Source of the DNA: Myxococcus eversor
GTDB lineage: Bacteria > Myxococcota > Myxococcia > Myxococcales > Myxococcaceae
Direction of reading: 5' to 3'
Assembly: GCF_010894455.1 (NCBI RefSeq)
Contig: NZ_JAAIXY010000011.1
Span: 186,001 to 250,000 of the forward strand
DNA: 64,000 nt
A program made the translations under genes and the position numbers. Below the pieces are notes generated by a model that was given only the letters and a program-made list of their open reading frames with translations, had not been told where the DNA came from and did no database searches. Below are positions 37,888 through 46,252 of the stretch, piece after piece (within the stretch, counting starts at the first letter, position 1; the number at the start of each line of letters is the position of its first letter).

Positions 37888-38829
37888 GTGAAAGTCCTGG
37901 TGACGGGTGGAGCGGGCTTCATCGGCTCGCACGTGTGCGACGAGTTCCTGAAGGCGGGACACGAGGTCATCGCGTTGGATGACCTGTCGGGTGGCAAGAA
38001 GGAGAACCTGGACCCGCGCGTCCGGCTGGCCGTGCATGACATCCGCAGCCGCGAGGCCGCGGAGCTCATCAAGTCGGAGAAGCCCCAGGTGCTCTGTCAC
38101 CTGGCGGCGCAGATGGACGTGCGGCGCAGCGTGGATGATCCGGGCTTCGACGCGGACGTGAACATCCGCGGCATGCTCAACGTGTTGGAGGCCGCGCGCG
38201 TCTCCGGCGTGAAGAAGGTCATCTTCAGCTCCACCGGCGGCGCCATCTACGGCGAGCAGGACGTGTTCCCCGCGACCGAGTCCCACGCGACGCGCCCGGT
38301 GTCCCCGTACGGCGTCTCCAAGGCGGCGGGGGAGCTGTACCTGGGCTACTACCGGGCCCAGTACGGCCTGCCGTATGTCGCCCTGCGCTACGCCAACGTG
38401 TACGGCCCGCGACAGAACCCGCACGGCGAAGCGGGGGTGGTGGCCATCTTCTGCCAGCGCCTGCTCTCCGGGCAGGGCGCCACCATCTTCGGCGAGGGCA
38501 AGCAGACCCGCGACTTCGTCTTCGGGCCCGACGTGGCCCGGGCGAACCGGCTGGCCTTCGAGAAGGACTACGTGGGCGCCATCAACATCGGCACCGGCGT
38601 GGAGACCGACATCAACCGCCTCTACGCGCTGCTGGCCGAGGCCGCGGGTTCCACGGCCGCCGTGGCCCACGCGCCCGGCAAGCCCGGCGAGCAGCTGCGT
38701 TCGTGCATCGACAACTCGCTCGCGAAGAAGGTGCTCGGCTGGGAGCCGACCGCCGACCTGCGCGAGGGGGCTCGCCGCACCATCGCCTACTTCCGCGAGA
38801 AGGCCGAGCCGGTCCGCGTCCACGGCTGA
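37888..38829 (+). CDS. NAD-dependent sugar-nucleotide epimerase (GalE-like)
   Basis: A 313-residue extended SDR: VTGGAGFIGSHV at the N-terminus, LDDLSGG, HLAAQMDVRRSV, SSTGGAIYGE (catalytic Thr/Ser region), YGVSK (YxxxK), LRYANVYGPRQ, and TRDFVFGPDVA. These fit UDP-glucose/UDP-GlcNAc 4-epimerases of the WbpP/GalE type. The GTG at 37888 is preceded by GGGGAGACGGAAG and lies right before the Rossmann motif; an upstream in-frame ATG at 37822 adds 22 non-conserved residues. It starts 67 nt after the UXS gene and is probably co-transcribed. Confidence 0.88.
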   Translation: MKVLVTGGAGFIGSHVCDEFLKAGHEVIALDDLSGGKKENLDPRVRLAVHDIRSREAAELIKSEKPQVLCHLAAQMDVRRSVDDPGFDADVNIRGMLNVLEAARVSGVKKVIFSSTGGAIYGEQDVFPATESHATRPVSPYGVSKAAGELYLGYYRAQYGLPYVALRYANVYGPRQNPHGEAGVVAIFCQRLLSGQGATIFGEGKQTRDFVFGPDVARANRLAFEKDYVGAINIGTGVETDINRLYALLAEAAGSTAAVAHAPGKPGEQLRSCIDNSLAKKVLGWEPTADLREGARRTIAYFREKAEPVRVHG

Positions 38830-38860
38830 GGCCGGCCGACGGGAAGCAGGGCAGGGGAGT

Positions 38861-38884
38861 CCGGGAGCAAGTCGCCTCTCCCGG
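38861..38884 (+). terminator. Terminator-like hairpin after the epimerase gene
   Basis: CCGGGAG / CTCCCGG perfect 7-bp stem with a 10-nt loop, 32 nt after the epimerase stop. No T-run follows. The rest of the gap to lepA (to 39059) holds no gene; a TAGATT box at 39001 may be the lepA -10. Confidence 0.4.
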
Positions 38885-39059
38885 GCGGGGCCTCGTGTCC
38901 TGTCGTCCCCAGGTGGCCGGGCGTCCGTTCAGGGGAACACGGTGGTGGGGGAACAATCGGGCGCCCCTGACGGGTTGCTCGTCTGGCGGGCGTTCGCGCG
39001 TAGATTTTCGCGCGGTTCGATGTTAGGCACGCCCGCTTCTTCCGACGAGCGCCACGAAC

Positions 39060-40871
39060 ATGCCGGCTGAAAACGCGCACATCCGCAACTTCTGCATCAT
39101 CGCCCATATCGACCATGGAAAGTCGACGCTGGCTGATCGCCTCCTCGACAAGACGGGGACGCTGAGCAAGCGCGAGGCGCAGGCCCAGTTCCTCGACAAC
39201 ATGGACATCGAGCGCGAACGGGGCATCACCATCAAAGCCCAGTCCGTGCGGATGAACTACACCGCGAAGGACGGCAAGCAGTACGTCCTCAACCTCATCG
39301 ACACGCCGGGGCACGTCGACTTCGCTTACGAAGTCAGCCGCAGCCTGGCCGCGTGCGAGGGCGCGCTGCTGGTGGTGGACGCGTCGCAGGGCGTGGAGGC
39401 GCAGACGCTGTCCAACGTCTACATGGCGTTGGATCACGACCTGGAGATCATCCCGGTCATCAACAAGATCGACCTGCCCAGCGCGGACGTCGACCGCACC
39501 CGCGCGGAGATTGAAGACGTCATCGGTATCGACGCCTCCGTGGCCGTGCCGGCTTCCGCGAAGGAAGGCATCGGCATCCACGAGATTCTCGAGGCCGTGG
39601 TCGCGCGAGTGCCGCCGCCGACGGGCTCGCCGGACGCGCCGCTCAAGGCCCTCATCTTCGACTCCTGGTACGACAACTACCGGGGCGTGGTGACGCTGGT
39701 GCGCGTGCTGGAAGGCACGCTCAAGCTCAAGCAGAAGATCAAGCTGTTCAGCAACAACAAGGTCTTCGAGGTCCAGGAGCTGGGTGTCTTCACCCCGTTC
39801 TCCCGCCCCGTGACGCAGCTCATGGCCGGCGAAGTGGGCGTCCTGGTCGCCAACATCAAGGAGCTGCTGGACGCGAAGGTCGGCGACACCGTCACGGAGG
39901 AGGCCCGTCCGACGCTGGAGCCGTTCCCGGGCTTCCAGGAAGTGAAGCCGATGGTGTTCTCCGGCATCTTCCCCATCGAGTCCGACCAGTACGAGAACCT
40001 GCGTGACGCGCTCGCGAAGCTGAAGCTCAACGACTCCGCCTTCACGTACGAGCCCGAGTCGTCCACGGCGCTCGGCTTCGGGTTCCGCTGCGGCTACCTG
40101 GGCCTGTTGCACATGGAGATCGTCCAGGAGCGCCTGGAGCGCGAGTACAACCTGAACCTCATCACCACCGCGCCCAGCGTGGTGTACCAGATCACGAGCG
40201 GCAAGGGTGACGTCCAGCTGGTGGACAACCCCGCCAAGCTGCCGCCGGTGCAGAACATCGCGAAGTTCGAGGAGCCCATCCTCACCTGTCACATCCACGT
40301 CCCCAACGACCACCTGGGCGCCATCCTGAAGCTGTGCCAGGACCGCCGCGGTGTGCAGAAGGACATGAAGTACCTGGGCAGCAGCGGGCAGCGCGTGCAG
40401 GTGACGTACGAGATGCCGATGGCCGAGGTGGTCTTCGACTTCTTCGACAAGCTCAAGAGCGTGTCGCGCGGTTACGCCAGCCTGGACTACGAGCTGACCG
40501 GCTACCAGGAGGCGGATCTGGCGCGCCTGGACATCCTCATCAACGGGGAGCCGGTGGACGCGCTGAGCGTCATCGTGCACCGCGAGCGCGCCTACCTGCG
40601 CGGTCGCGAGGTCTGCGCGAAGCTGAAGGAAGTCATCCCGAAGCAGATGTACGAAGTGGCCATCCAGGCGGCGATCGGCGCGAAGATCATCTCCCGTGAG
40701 ACCATCTCCGCCATGCGCAAGAACGTGCTCGCCAAGTGCTACGGTGGTGACATCAGCCGCAAGCGCAAGCTCCTCGAGAAGCAGAAAGAGGGCAAGAAGC
40801 GCATGAAGCAGGTGGGTACGGTGGAGATTCCGCAGGAGGCCTTCCTCGCGGTCCTCAAGTCGGAGCAGTAG
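39060..40871 (+). CDS. lepA: Translation elongation factor 4 (LepA)
   Basis: A 603-residue GTPase, normal for LepA. G1 is AHIDHGKST (about 15-23), then the ERGITIKAQ switch, DTPGHVDF (G3), NKIDLPSAD (G4) and SAKEG (G5). Domains II, III and V follow, then the LepA-specific C-terminal domain (CYGGDISRKRKLLEKQKEGKKRMK...). It acts on the ribosome, back-translocating or assisting subunit assembly. The signal peptidase gene lepB starts 2 nt after the stop, the same pairing as in E. coli. Confidence 0.98.
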   Translation: MPAENAHIRNFCIIAHIDHGKSTLADRLLDKTGTLSKREAQAQFLDNMDIERERGITIKAQSVRMNYTAKDGKQYVLNLIDTPGHVDFAYEVSRSLAACEGALLVVDASQGVEAQTLSNVYMALDHDLEIIPVINKIDLPSADVDRTRAEIEDVIGIDASVAVPASAKEGIGIHEILEAVVARVPPPTGSPDAPLKALIFDSWYDNYRGVVTLVRVLEGTLKLKQKIKLFSNNKVFEVQELGVFTPFSRPVTQLMAGEVGVLVANIKELLDAKVGDTVTEEARPTLEPFPGFQEVKPMVFSGIFPIESDQYENLRDALAKLKLNDSAFTYEPESSTALGFGFRCGYLGLLHMEIVQERLEREYNLNLITTAPSVVYQITSGKGDVQLVDNPAKLPPVQNIAKFEEPILTCHIHVPNDHLGAILKLCQDRRGVQKDMKYLGSSGQRVQVTYEMPMAEVVFDFFDKLKSVSRGYASLDYELTGYQEADLARLDILINGEPVDALSVIVHRERAYLRGREVCAKLKEVIPKQMYEVAIQAAIGAKIISRETISAMRKNVLAKCYGGDISRKRKLLEKQKEGKKRMKQVGTVEIPQEAFLAVLKSEQ

Positions 40872-40873
40872 CC

Positions 40874-42130
40874 ATGAACGCTGCCAGTCCTTCCGCCACC
40901 CCTCCCGCGAAGCTGGCGACCGCGATGGCGGCCCGGCGCACCCCTGAACAGGTGCGTGCGCGCCGCAAGTTGCTGTGGCGGGAGATGCTCACCAGCCTGT
41001 GGGCCCCGCTGTGCATCGTCGCGCTGGTGCTGTTCCCGTACACGGTGCTCATCGAGTTCGTGCCCACGGCGGCCGCCTGGGCCCAGCCCGCGATGAAGGG
41101 GCTGGGGGTGCTGATGGTGGCGTACTTCGTGGCGCTGCTGGTGTGGCGCAACGTGTCGCCCCGCGAGAAGCAGCTCCGCCGGATGAGGCACGAGGCGCAT
41201 GAGCTCATCTCCGAGAACGAGCGCATCCTCCAGAAGCCGCAGGTGCGCGAGAAGGTCTCCCCGCTGGTGGCCGAGCAGATCACCGACCAGGCGTTGAAGG
41301 TGGAGTCGGCCTCGGCCGAAGGGGACATGGAGCGGCTGCCCCGCGAGGTGAAGGCGCTCGACGCGCTCACCGCCCAGCACCTGGGGGCGTTCCGCAAGGA
41401 GTCCCCCATGGATTTCGTGGGCGGCTTCGTGAAGATGTTGCTGGTCGCCCTGGTGTTCCGGACGTTCATCGTGGAGCCGTACCGGATTCCCTCCGGCTCC
41501 ATGCTGCCCACGCTCCAGATTGGTGATCAGGTCTTCATCAACAAGTTCATCTACGGCGTGCGCGTCCCCTTCGCGAACGTGGTGCCGTTCGTCATCGTCC
41601 GGCCTCCGGGGCGCGGCGACGTCGTCGTCTTCAACAACCCCGTCAACGAGGCCACCGACTACATCAAGCGCGTGGTGGGCGTGCCGGGTGACACGGTGGA
41701 GATGTTCGACGGCGTGGTCCACATCAACGGCCAGCCGCAGATTCGAGAGAGCATCAACCCCGAGTACATCGTCAACAACATCACCGACGACGGGCGGTGG
41801 TTCGACCAGCAGGAAGCGCTGTACCGGGAGGACCTGAGCGGCGTGACGCACAGCGTGCTCCAGACGCCCACGCGGATGCCCCGGCACGAGGGCCCCTACG
41901 TGGTGCCCGAGGGGCACGTCTTCGTCATGGGCGACAACCGCGACAACAGCTCCGACAGCCGCCACGGCCTGGGCATCACCGGCTACGGCAAGACGGAGTT
42001 CGTCCCCTACGGCCACATCAAGGGCAAGGCGATGGTGGTGTGGCTGTCGCTGGGCTACCACGGCCTGCTGCATGGCCTGTTCGGTGGCACGGGCCTTCGC
42101 CTGGACCGCTTCTTCGAGCCCGTACGCTGA
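40874..42130 (+). CDS. lepB: Signal peptidase I (LepB), long N-terminus
   Basis: The 418-residue membrane serine protease removes signal peptides from exported proteins. The catalytic Ser is in IPSGSMLPTL and the Lys in DYIKRVVGVPGD; box E is GDNRDNSSDSRHGLG. Ahead of the catalytic part are about 190 residues with two hydrophobic segments (LWAPLCIVALVLFPYTVLI; GLGVLMVAYFVALLVW), a charged helical stretch, and a third anchor (FVGGFVKMLLVALVFR). Between the Lys box and box E there is an insert of about 60 residues. This is longer than the 324 residues of E. coli LepB. Translationally coupled to lepA. Confidence 0.96.
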   Translation: MNAASPSATPPAKLATAMAARRTPEQVRARRKLLWREMLTSLWAPLCIVALVLFPYTVLIEFVPTAAAWAQPAMKGLGVLMVAYFVALLVWRNVSPREKQLRRMRHEAHELISENERILQKPQVREKVSPLVAEQITDQALKVESASAEGDMERLPREVKALDALTAQHLGAFRKESPMDFVGGFVKMLLVALVFRTFIVEPYRIPSGSMLPTLQIGDQVFINKFIYGVRVPFANVVPFVIVRPPGRGDVVVFNNPVNEATDYIKRVVGVPGDTVEMFDGVVHINGQPQIRESINPEYIVNNITDDGRWFDQQEALYREDLSGVTHSVLQTPTRMPRHEGPYVVPEGHVFVMGDNRDNSSDSRHGLGITGYGKTEFVPYGHIKGKAMVVWLSLGYHGLLHGLFGGTGLRLDRFFEPVR

Positions 42131-42174
42131 CCCACACCCGAGGGGCAGGCGGGCCGGCGCGCCTCGGACGGTGC

Positions 42175-42203
42175 TTGACGCGCCGCACGGCCCGGGGTAC
42201 GCG
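42175..42203 (+). promoter_or_regulatory. Candidate promoter of pyrB operon
   Basis: TTGACG (42175-42180), 17-bp spacer, TACGCG (42198-42203). The predicted start near 42210 is only about 6 nt before the pyrB ATG, and no Shine-Dalgarno precedes that ATG. Confidence 0.35.
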
Positions 42204-42215
42204 GCGGCCCCGGCC

Positions 42216-43109
42216 ATGAGACACCTCCTTGGAATCGAAGGCTGGCGCCGGGACGAGCTCGAAGCGGTGCTCGACAGGGCGCGCGCGCACCTGCCTGGTG
42301 GTCCAGACGTCACCCACACCCTGCGCGGCAAGGTGGTCGCCAACCTCTTCTTCGAGGACTCCACCCGCACCCGCACCTCGTTCCACATGGCCGCCCGAGG
42401 CCTGGGCGCCGGCGTCCTGAACTGGAGCCCCTCCGGTTCGTCCACGTCGAAGGGCGAGACGCTGCTGGACACCGCCCGCAACATCGAGGCGACGGGGCCG
42501 GTGGCCATCGTCATGCGCCACCGCTCGTCCGGCGCGCCCCATCTGGTGGCGAAGCACGTCCGCTGCGCCGTCATCAACGCCGGGGACGGCACGCACGAGC
42601 ACCCCTCCCAGGCCCTCCTGGACGCCTTCACCTTGCGCCAGCACTGGGGCAGCCTGGACGGCCGCACGGTGCTCATCGTCGGCGACATCCTCCACAGCCG
42701 CGTGGCCCGCTCCAACCTCTGGTGCCTGAAGGCCCTGGGCGCGCGGGTGGTCTTCTGTGGCCCTCCCACGCTGGTGCCCCCGGGCCTGGAGTCGCTGGGC
42801 GCGGAGGTGACGCACAACCTGGACGCGGCGCTGCCTCACGCGGACGCGGTGATGTGCCTGCGCCTGCAGATGGAGCGCATGGGCGAGGCGTTCCTGCCCT
42901 CGACGAAGGAGTACTCGCGCCTGTTCGGCCTCACCCCCGCACGCGAGGAGCGGATGAAGGCGGGCGCGCTGGTGATGCACCCGGGCCCCATCAACCGCGG
43001 CCTGGAGCTGGCGCCCTCGGTGGCGGACGGGCCTCGCAGCGTCATCCTGGAGCAGGTTTCCAACGGCGTCGCCGTGCGGCGGGCCATCCTCGAGGTGTGC
43101 GCGTCATGA
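42216..43109 (+). CDS. pyrB: Aspartate carbamoyltransferase catalytic subunit
   Basis: A 297-residue enzyme joining carbamoyl phosphate and aspartate, the first committed step of pyrimidine synthesis. Carbamoyl-phosphate binding: FFEDSTRTRTSF (about 43-54). SGSSTSKGET supplies the 80s-loop Ser/Lys, HEHPSQALLDAF the aspartate site, and HPGPINRG the C-terminal loop. The ATG at 42216 begins at the conserved MRHLLGIEGW; an upstream frame reading back into lepB is spurious. No pyrI is adjacent. pyrC overlaps the stop by 4 nt (ATGA). Confidence 0.97.
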   Translation: MRHLLGIEGWRRDELEAVLDRARAHLPGGPDVTHTLRGKVVANLFFEDSTRTRTSFHMAARGLGAGVLNWSPSGSSTSKGETLLDTARNIEATGPVAIVMRHRSSGAPHLVAKHVRCAVINAGDGTHEHPSQALLDAFTLRQHWGSLDGRTVLIVGDILHSRVARSNLWCLKALGARVVFCGPPTLVPPGLESLGAEVTHNLDAALPHADAVMCLRLQMERMGEAFLPSTKEYSRLFGLTPAREERMKAGALVMHPGPINRGLELAPSVADGPRSVILEQVSNGVAVRRAILEVCAS

Positions 43110-44410
43110 GCTCCACGGTGCTTTTCCGCAGAGGGCGCGTCATCGACCCGCGCAACGGCGTCGATGGAGTCCGCGACGTCCTGGTGCGCGACGGCAAGGT
43201 GGCGGAGGTCTCCGACGCGCCGCTCCCCGTGCCCCCAGGCGCGGAGGTGGTGGAGGCCGAAGGGCGCTGGGTGCTGCCGGGCTTCATCGACCTGCACGTC
43301 CACCTGCGCGAGCCGGGCGAGGAGGGGAAGGAGACCGTCCTCACGGGCTGCCGCGCCGCCGTGGCGGGAGGCTTCACCGCCGTCGTCGCCATGCCCAACA
43401 CCAAGGTCGTCAACGACAGCGGGCTCGTCACGGAGCTGGTGCTGTCGCGCGCTCGCGCCGCCGGCCTGTGCCACGTGTACCCCGCGGGTGCGATTACCAA
43501 GGGCCTCAAGGGCGAGGAGCTGGCGGAGACGGGCGAGCTGGTGTCCTCCGGCTGTGTCGCCATCACCGATGACGGCCGCCCGGTGATGAACGCGGCGCTG
43601 ATGCGGCGCGCGCTCCAGTACGCCACGCTCTTCGGCGTGCCCGTCATGGTCCACGAGGAGGACCTGACGCTGTCCGCTGGGGGCGCCATGCACGAGGGCG
43701 TCACCGCCACGCGCCTGGGCCTGCGCGGCATCCCCGCCTCCGCGGAGGTGGCCATGGTGGCGCGTGACCTGGTGCTGCTCGAGGAGACGAAGGGCCGGCT
43801 GCACATCGCCCACGTGTCCTGCGAGGGCAGCGTGCGCCTCATCCGCGAGGCCAAGCGCCGGGGTCTGCTCGTCACGGCCGAGGCCACTCCACACCACGTC
43901 ATCCTGGATGACCGGGCGGTGGGGGACTACGACACCCACGCGAAGATGGCGCCGCCCCTGCGCGCGGACCGGGACGTGGAGGCGCTGCGCGAGGCGCTGG
44001 TGGATGGCACGGTGGACGCCATCGCCACGGACCACGCGCCCCATGGCGTCCTGGACAAGCAGGTCGAGTTCGAGAAGGGCATCAACGGAATCGTCGGGCT
44101 GGAGACGGCCCTGGGGCTGACGCTGGAGCTGGTGCACTCGGGGCTGTTGGACGCGAAGCGGGCCGTGGAGTTGTTGACGCACGGTCCGGCGAAGGCGTTC
44201 GGCCTGCCGGGCGGTCACCTGGCTCCCGGGGCCCCGGCGGACATCACCGTGGTGGACCCTTCGGAGGAGTGGACGGTGGATGCCCACCGGTTCTATTCCC
44301 GCAGCCGGAATACGCCCTTCCATGGCCGTAAGCAGAAGGGCCGCGTGGTGCAGACCTGGGTTTCTGGCCGGAAGGTGTTCTCCGACGGCCAGGTGAAGGA
44401 GTCACGGTAA
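43106..44410 (+). CDS. pyrC: Dihydroorotase, class I
   Basis: The 434-residue zinc amidohydrolase closes N-carbamoyl-aspartate to dihydroorotate. Metal ligands are in GFIDLHVHLREPGEEGKE (HxH) and in CVAITDDGRPV (bridging Asp of class I), with further His in MVHEED and IAHVSCEGS. IATDHAPH holds the catalytic Asp, and PLRADRDVEAL is also typical. It shares ATGA with the end of pyrB, and its TAA overlaps the ATG of carA, so pyrB-pyrC-carA are translationally coupled. Confidence 0.97.
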   Translation: MSSTVLFRRGRVIDPRNGVDGVRDVLVRDGKVAEVSDAPLPVPPGAEVVEAEGRWVLPGFIDLHVHLREPGEEGKETVLTGCRAAVAGGFTAVVAMPNTKVVNDSGLVTELVLSRARAAGLCHVYPAGAITKGLKGEELAETGELVSSGCVAITDDGRPVMNAALMRRALQYATLFGVPVMVHEEDLTLSAGGAMHEGVTATRLGLRGIPASAEVAMVARDLVLLEETKGRLHIAHVSCEGSVRLIREAKRRGLLVTAEATPHHVILDDRAVGDYDTHAKMAPPLRADRDVEALREALVDGTVDAIATDHAPHGVLDKQVEFEKGINGIVGLETALGLTLELVHSGLLDAKRAVELLTHGPAKAFGLPGGHLAPGAPADITVVDPSEEWTVDAHRFYSRSRNTPFHGRKQKGRVVQTWVSGRKVFSDGQVKESR

Positions 44411-45534
44411 TGACGAAGCGGGCAGTGCTCGCCCTGGCGGATGGCACCACCTTCGAGGGCCGTGCCTTTGGCTCGGTCGGCGAGACGGTGGGTGAGGTGG
44501 TCTTCAACACGTCCATGTACGGCTACCAGGAGATCCTCACGGACCCCTCGTACGTCGGGCAGATCCTCACCATGACGTACCCGGAGATGGGCAACGTCGG
44601 CGTGACGCCGGAGGACGAAGAGGCCGGCAAGCCGCACGCGGTGGGCATGGTGGTGCGCGCCCTCGCGAGCCAGCCGTCCAACTGGCGCTCGCGCGAGTCG
44701 CTGGATGCGTACCTCAAGCGCCACAACGTCGCCGGAATCGAAGGCCTGGACACCCGCCGCCTGGTGCGCCACCTGCGCACCCACGGCGCGCAGATGGGCG
44801 TCATCTCCAGCGAGGGCCTGTCCCCGGCCGCCCTGTCGGAGCGGGCTCGCACCGCCCACGGCATGGAGGGCCTGGACCTGGCCAGCGGCGTGTCGGTGAA
44901 GACGCCGTACACGTTCACCGCGCCCTCGCCGGATGTCTTCACCGGCCTTGGCGAGGCCCACCCGCAGGGTGACCCGCGCTTCGACGTGGTCGCCTACGAC
45001 TACGGCCTCAAGAAGTCGATGCTCCACTTCCTGGTCGACGTGGGCTGCCGCGTGACGGTGGTGCCGTCCCACACCACGGCGGAGGAAGTCCTGGCCCGCA
45101 AGCCCCACGGCGTCTTCCTGGCCAACGGCCCCGGAGACCCGGCGGCGGTGAAGGGCGCGGACCGCACCGTGGCGGCGCTCCTGGGCAAGGTGCCGGTGTT
45201 CGGCATCTGCCTGGGGCATCAAATCATGGCCCTGGCGCTGGGCGGCCGGACGTACAAGATGAAGTTCGGCCACCGGGGCGGCAACCAGCCCGTGAAGGAC
45301 CTGACGACGGGCAAGGTGGAGATCACCGCGCAGAACCACGGCTTCGCCGTGGACGACGCCAGCCTCAAGGGCAAGGCCGTCGTCACGCACATCAACCTCA
45401 ACGACGGCACGGTGGAGGGCCTGGCCGTCCCGGACGCTCGGGCCTTCAGCGTGCAGTACCACCCCGAGGCCTCTCCCGGCCCGCATGACGCACGCTATCT
45501 CTTCGGCCGCTTCGCGAAGCTGATGGCGGGGTAG
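44410..45534 (+). CDS. carA: Carbamoyl-phosphate synthase small subunit
   Basis: A 374-residue glutamine amidotransferase subunit delivering ammonia for carbamoyl phosphate. The N-terminal CPSase_sm domain (LADGTTFEGRAFG, NTSMYGYQEILTDPSY, IEGLDTRRLVRHLR) is followed by a class I GATase: GPGDPA, nucleophile Cys in GICLGHQ, and His/Glu in QYHPEASPGPHD. The start shares its A with the pyrC stop (TAATG). The large subunit carB is not in this window, so the holoenzyme's other half is encoded elsewhere. Confidence 0.97.
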   Translation: MTKRAVLALADGTTFEGRAFGSVGETVGEVVFNTSMYGYQEILTDPSYVGQILTMTYPEMGNVGVTPEDEEAGKPHAVGMVVRALASQPSNWRSRESLDAYLKRHNVAGIEGLDTRRLVRHLRTHGAQMGVISSEGLSPAALSERARTAHGMEGLDLASGVSVKTPYTFTAPSPDVFTGLGEAHPQGDPRFDVVAYDYGLKKSMLHFLVDVGCRVTVVPSHTTAEEVLARKPHGVFLANGPGDPAAVKGADRTVAALLGKVPVFGICLGHQIMALALGGRTYKMKFGHRGGNQPVKDLTTGKVEITAQNHGFAVDDASLKGKAVVTHINLNDGTVEGLAVPDARAFSVQYHPEASPGPHDARYLFGRFAKLMAG

Positions 45535-45549
45535 GATGACCGACTCTCT

Positions 45550-46215
45550 ATGGACTCCCCGCTGTCACCGCTCTCCTACCAGCCGTACCTGGACCAGCTC
45601 ATCGCCTTCGGCAGCGTGGAGTCGCGGAAGGCGGACCTGCTCGAAGCCAAGGCGGAGTACTTCCGCCTGACGGGCGAGGTCTTCGAGGACGACAAGCTCT
45701 TCGAGCTGCGCATGGCGTCGTTCCTCGACTACTACCTCTACGACCGCGTCTCGCCGGGCACGGGCAAGACGCCGGCCGTGGAGTTCTACGAGCAGCGCCT
45801 GGCGAACACTCCGCCCGAGGAGGCCAACGCCTTCCGGAGCTTCACGGAGACGGTCCACGGCATCTTCGAGGTGCGCAAGCTGGGCAAGGGGCTGGTGCGC
45901 CTGCGGGACATGTACTCGGGCAAGGACTTCGACGTGACGGAGCGGCGCAACATCGCCGGGCTGGAGACGGGCGACATCCTGGAGGCCCGCCTCATCCCCT
46001 TCGGTGGCCATCTCCTGTTCTCCTCCGCCTTCTGCTACCACCCGCGCGCCGCGGTGAAGTCCATCAAGGCCGAGGTGAAGCGCCGCAAGAAGAAGGAGCC
46101 GGAGCGCACCTCCAACGAACTGGTGTGGGAGTGCGCCCGCCGTGCCCTCAACATGGAGCGCTACCGTCAGCTCGCCGTCGAGAAGATCTACGACTTCGAG
46201 CAGAAGGTGCTCTGA
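45550..46215 (+). CDS. Conserved hypothetical protein, 221 aa
   Basis: A soluble, charged protein with no signal or membrane segment. The N-terminal half is helical (ADLLEAKAEYFRLTGEVFE, YEQRLANTPPEEANAFRSF). The middle has beta-like RKLGKGLVRLRDMYSGKDF and GLETGDILEARLIPFGGHL, an OB- or SH3-like barrel pattern. The C-terminus is basic then helical (KAEVKRRKKKEPER, MERYRQLAVEKIYDFEQ). I do not recognise a named family. It starts 15 nt after carA and is likely the last gene of the pyr transcript, ending 24 nt from the convergent pyk. Confidence 0.75.
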   Translation: MDSPLSPLSYQPYLDQLIAFGSVESRKADLLEAKAEYFRLTGEVFEDDKLFELRMASFLDYYLYDRVSPGTGKTPAVEFYEQRLANTPPEEANAFRSFTETVHGIFEVRKLGKGLVRLRDMYSGKDFDVTERRNIAGLETGDILEARLIPFGGHLLFSSAFCYHPRAAVKSIKAEVKRRKKKEPERTSNELVWECARRALNMERYRQLAVEKIYDFEQKVL

Positions 46216-46230
46216 GCGGAGCGACGACGT

Positions 46231-46252
46231 CCACCGCGCTCACACGCGGTGG
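46231..46252. terminator. Bidirectional terminator between the pyr operon and pyk
   Basis: CCACCGCG-CTCACA-CGCGGTGG, a perfect 8-bp stem with a 6-nt loop, starting 15 nt after the 221-aa gene's stop and spanning the opposing pyk stop codon. No T-run; its position suggests a shared terminator. Confidence 0.5.

Noticed and set aside
38975..39006. TTGCTC...TAGATT as a lepA promoter
   Set aside because: The spacing is 20 bp, too long for a sigma70-type promoter; only the -10-like box is mentioned.
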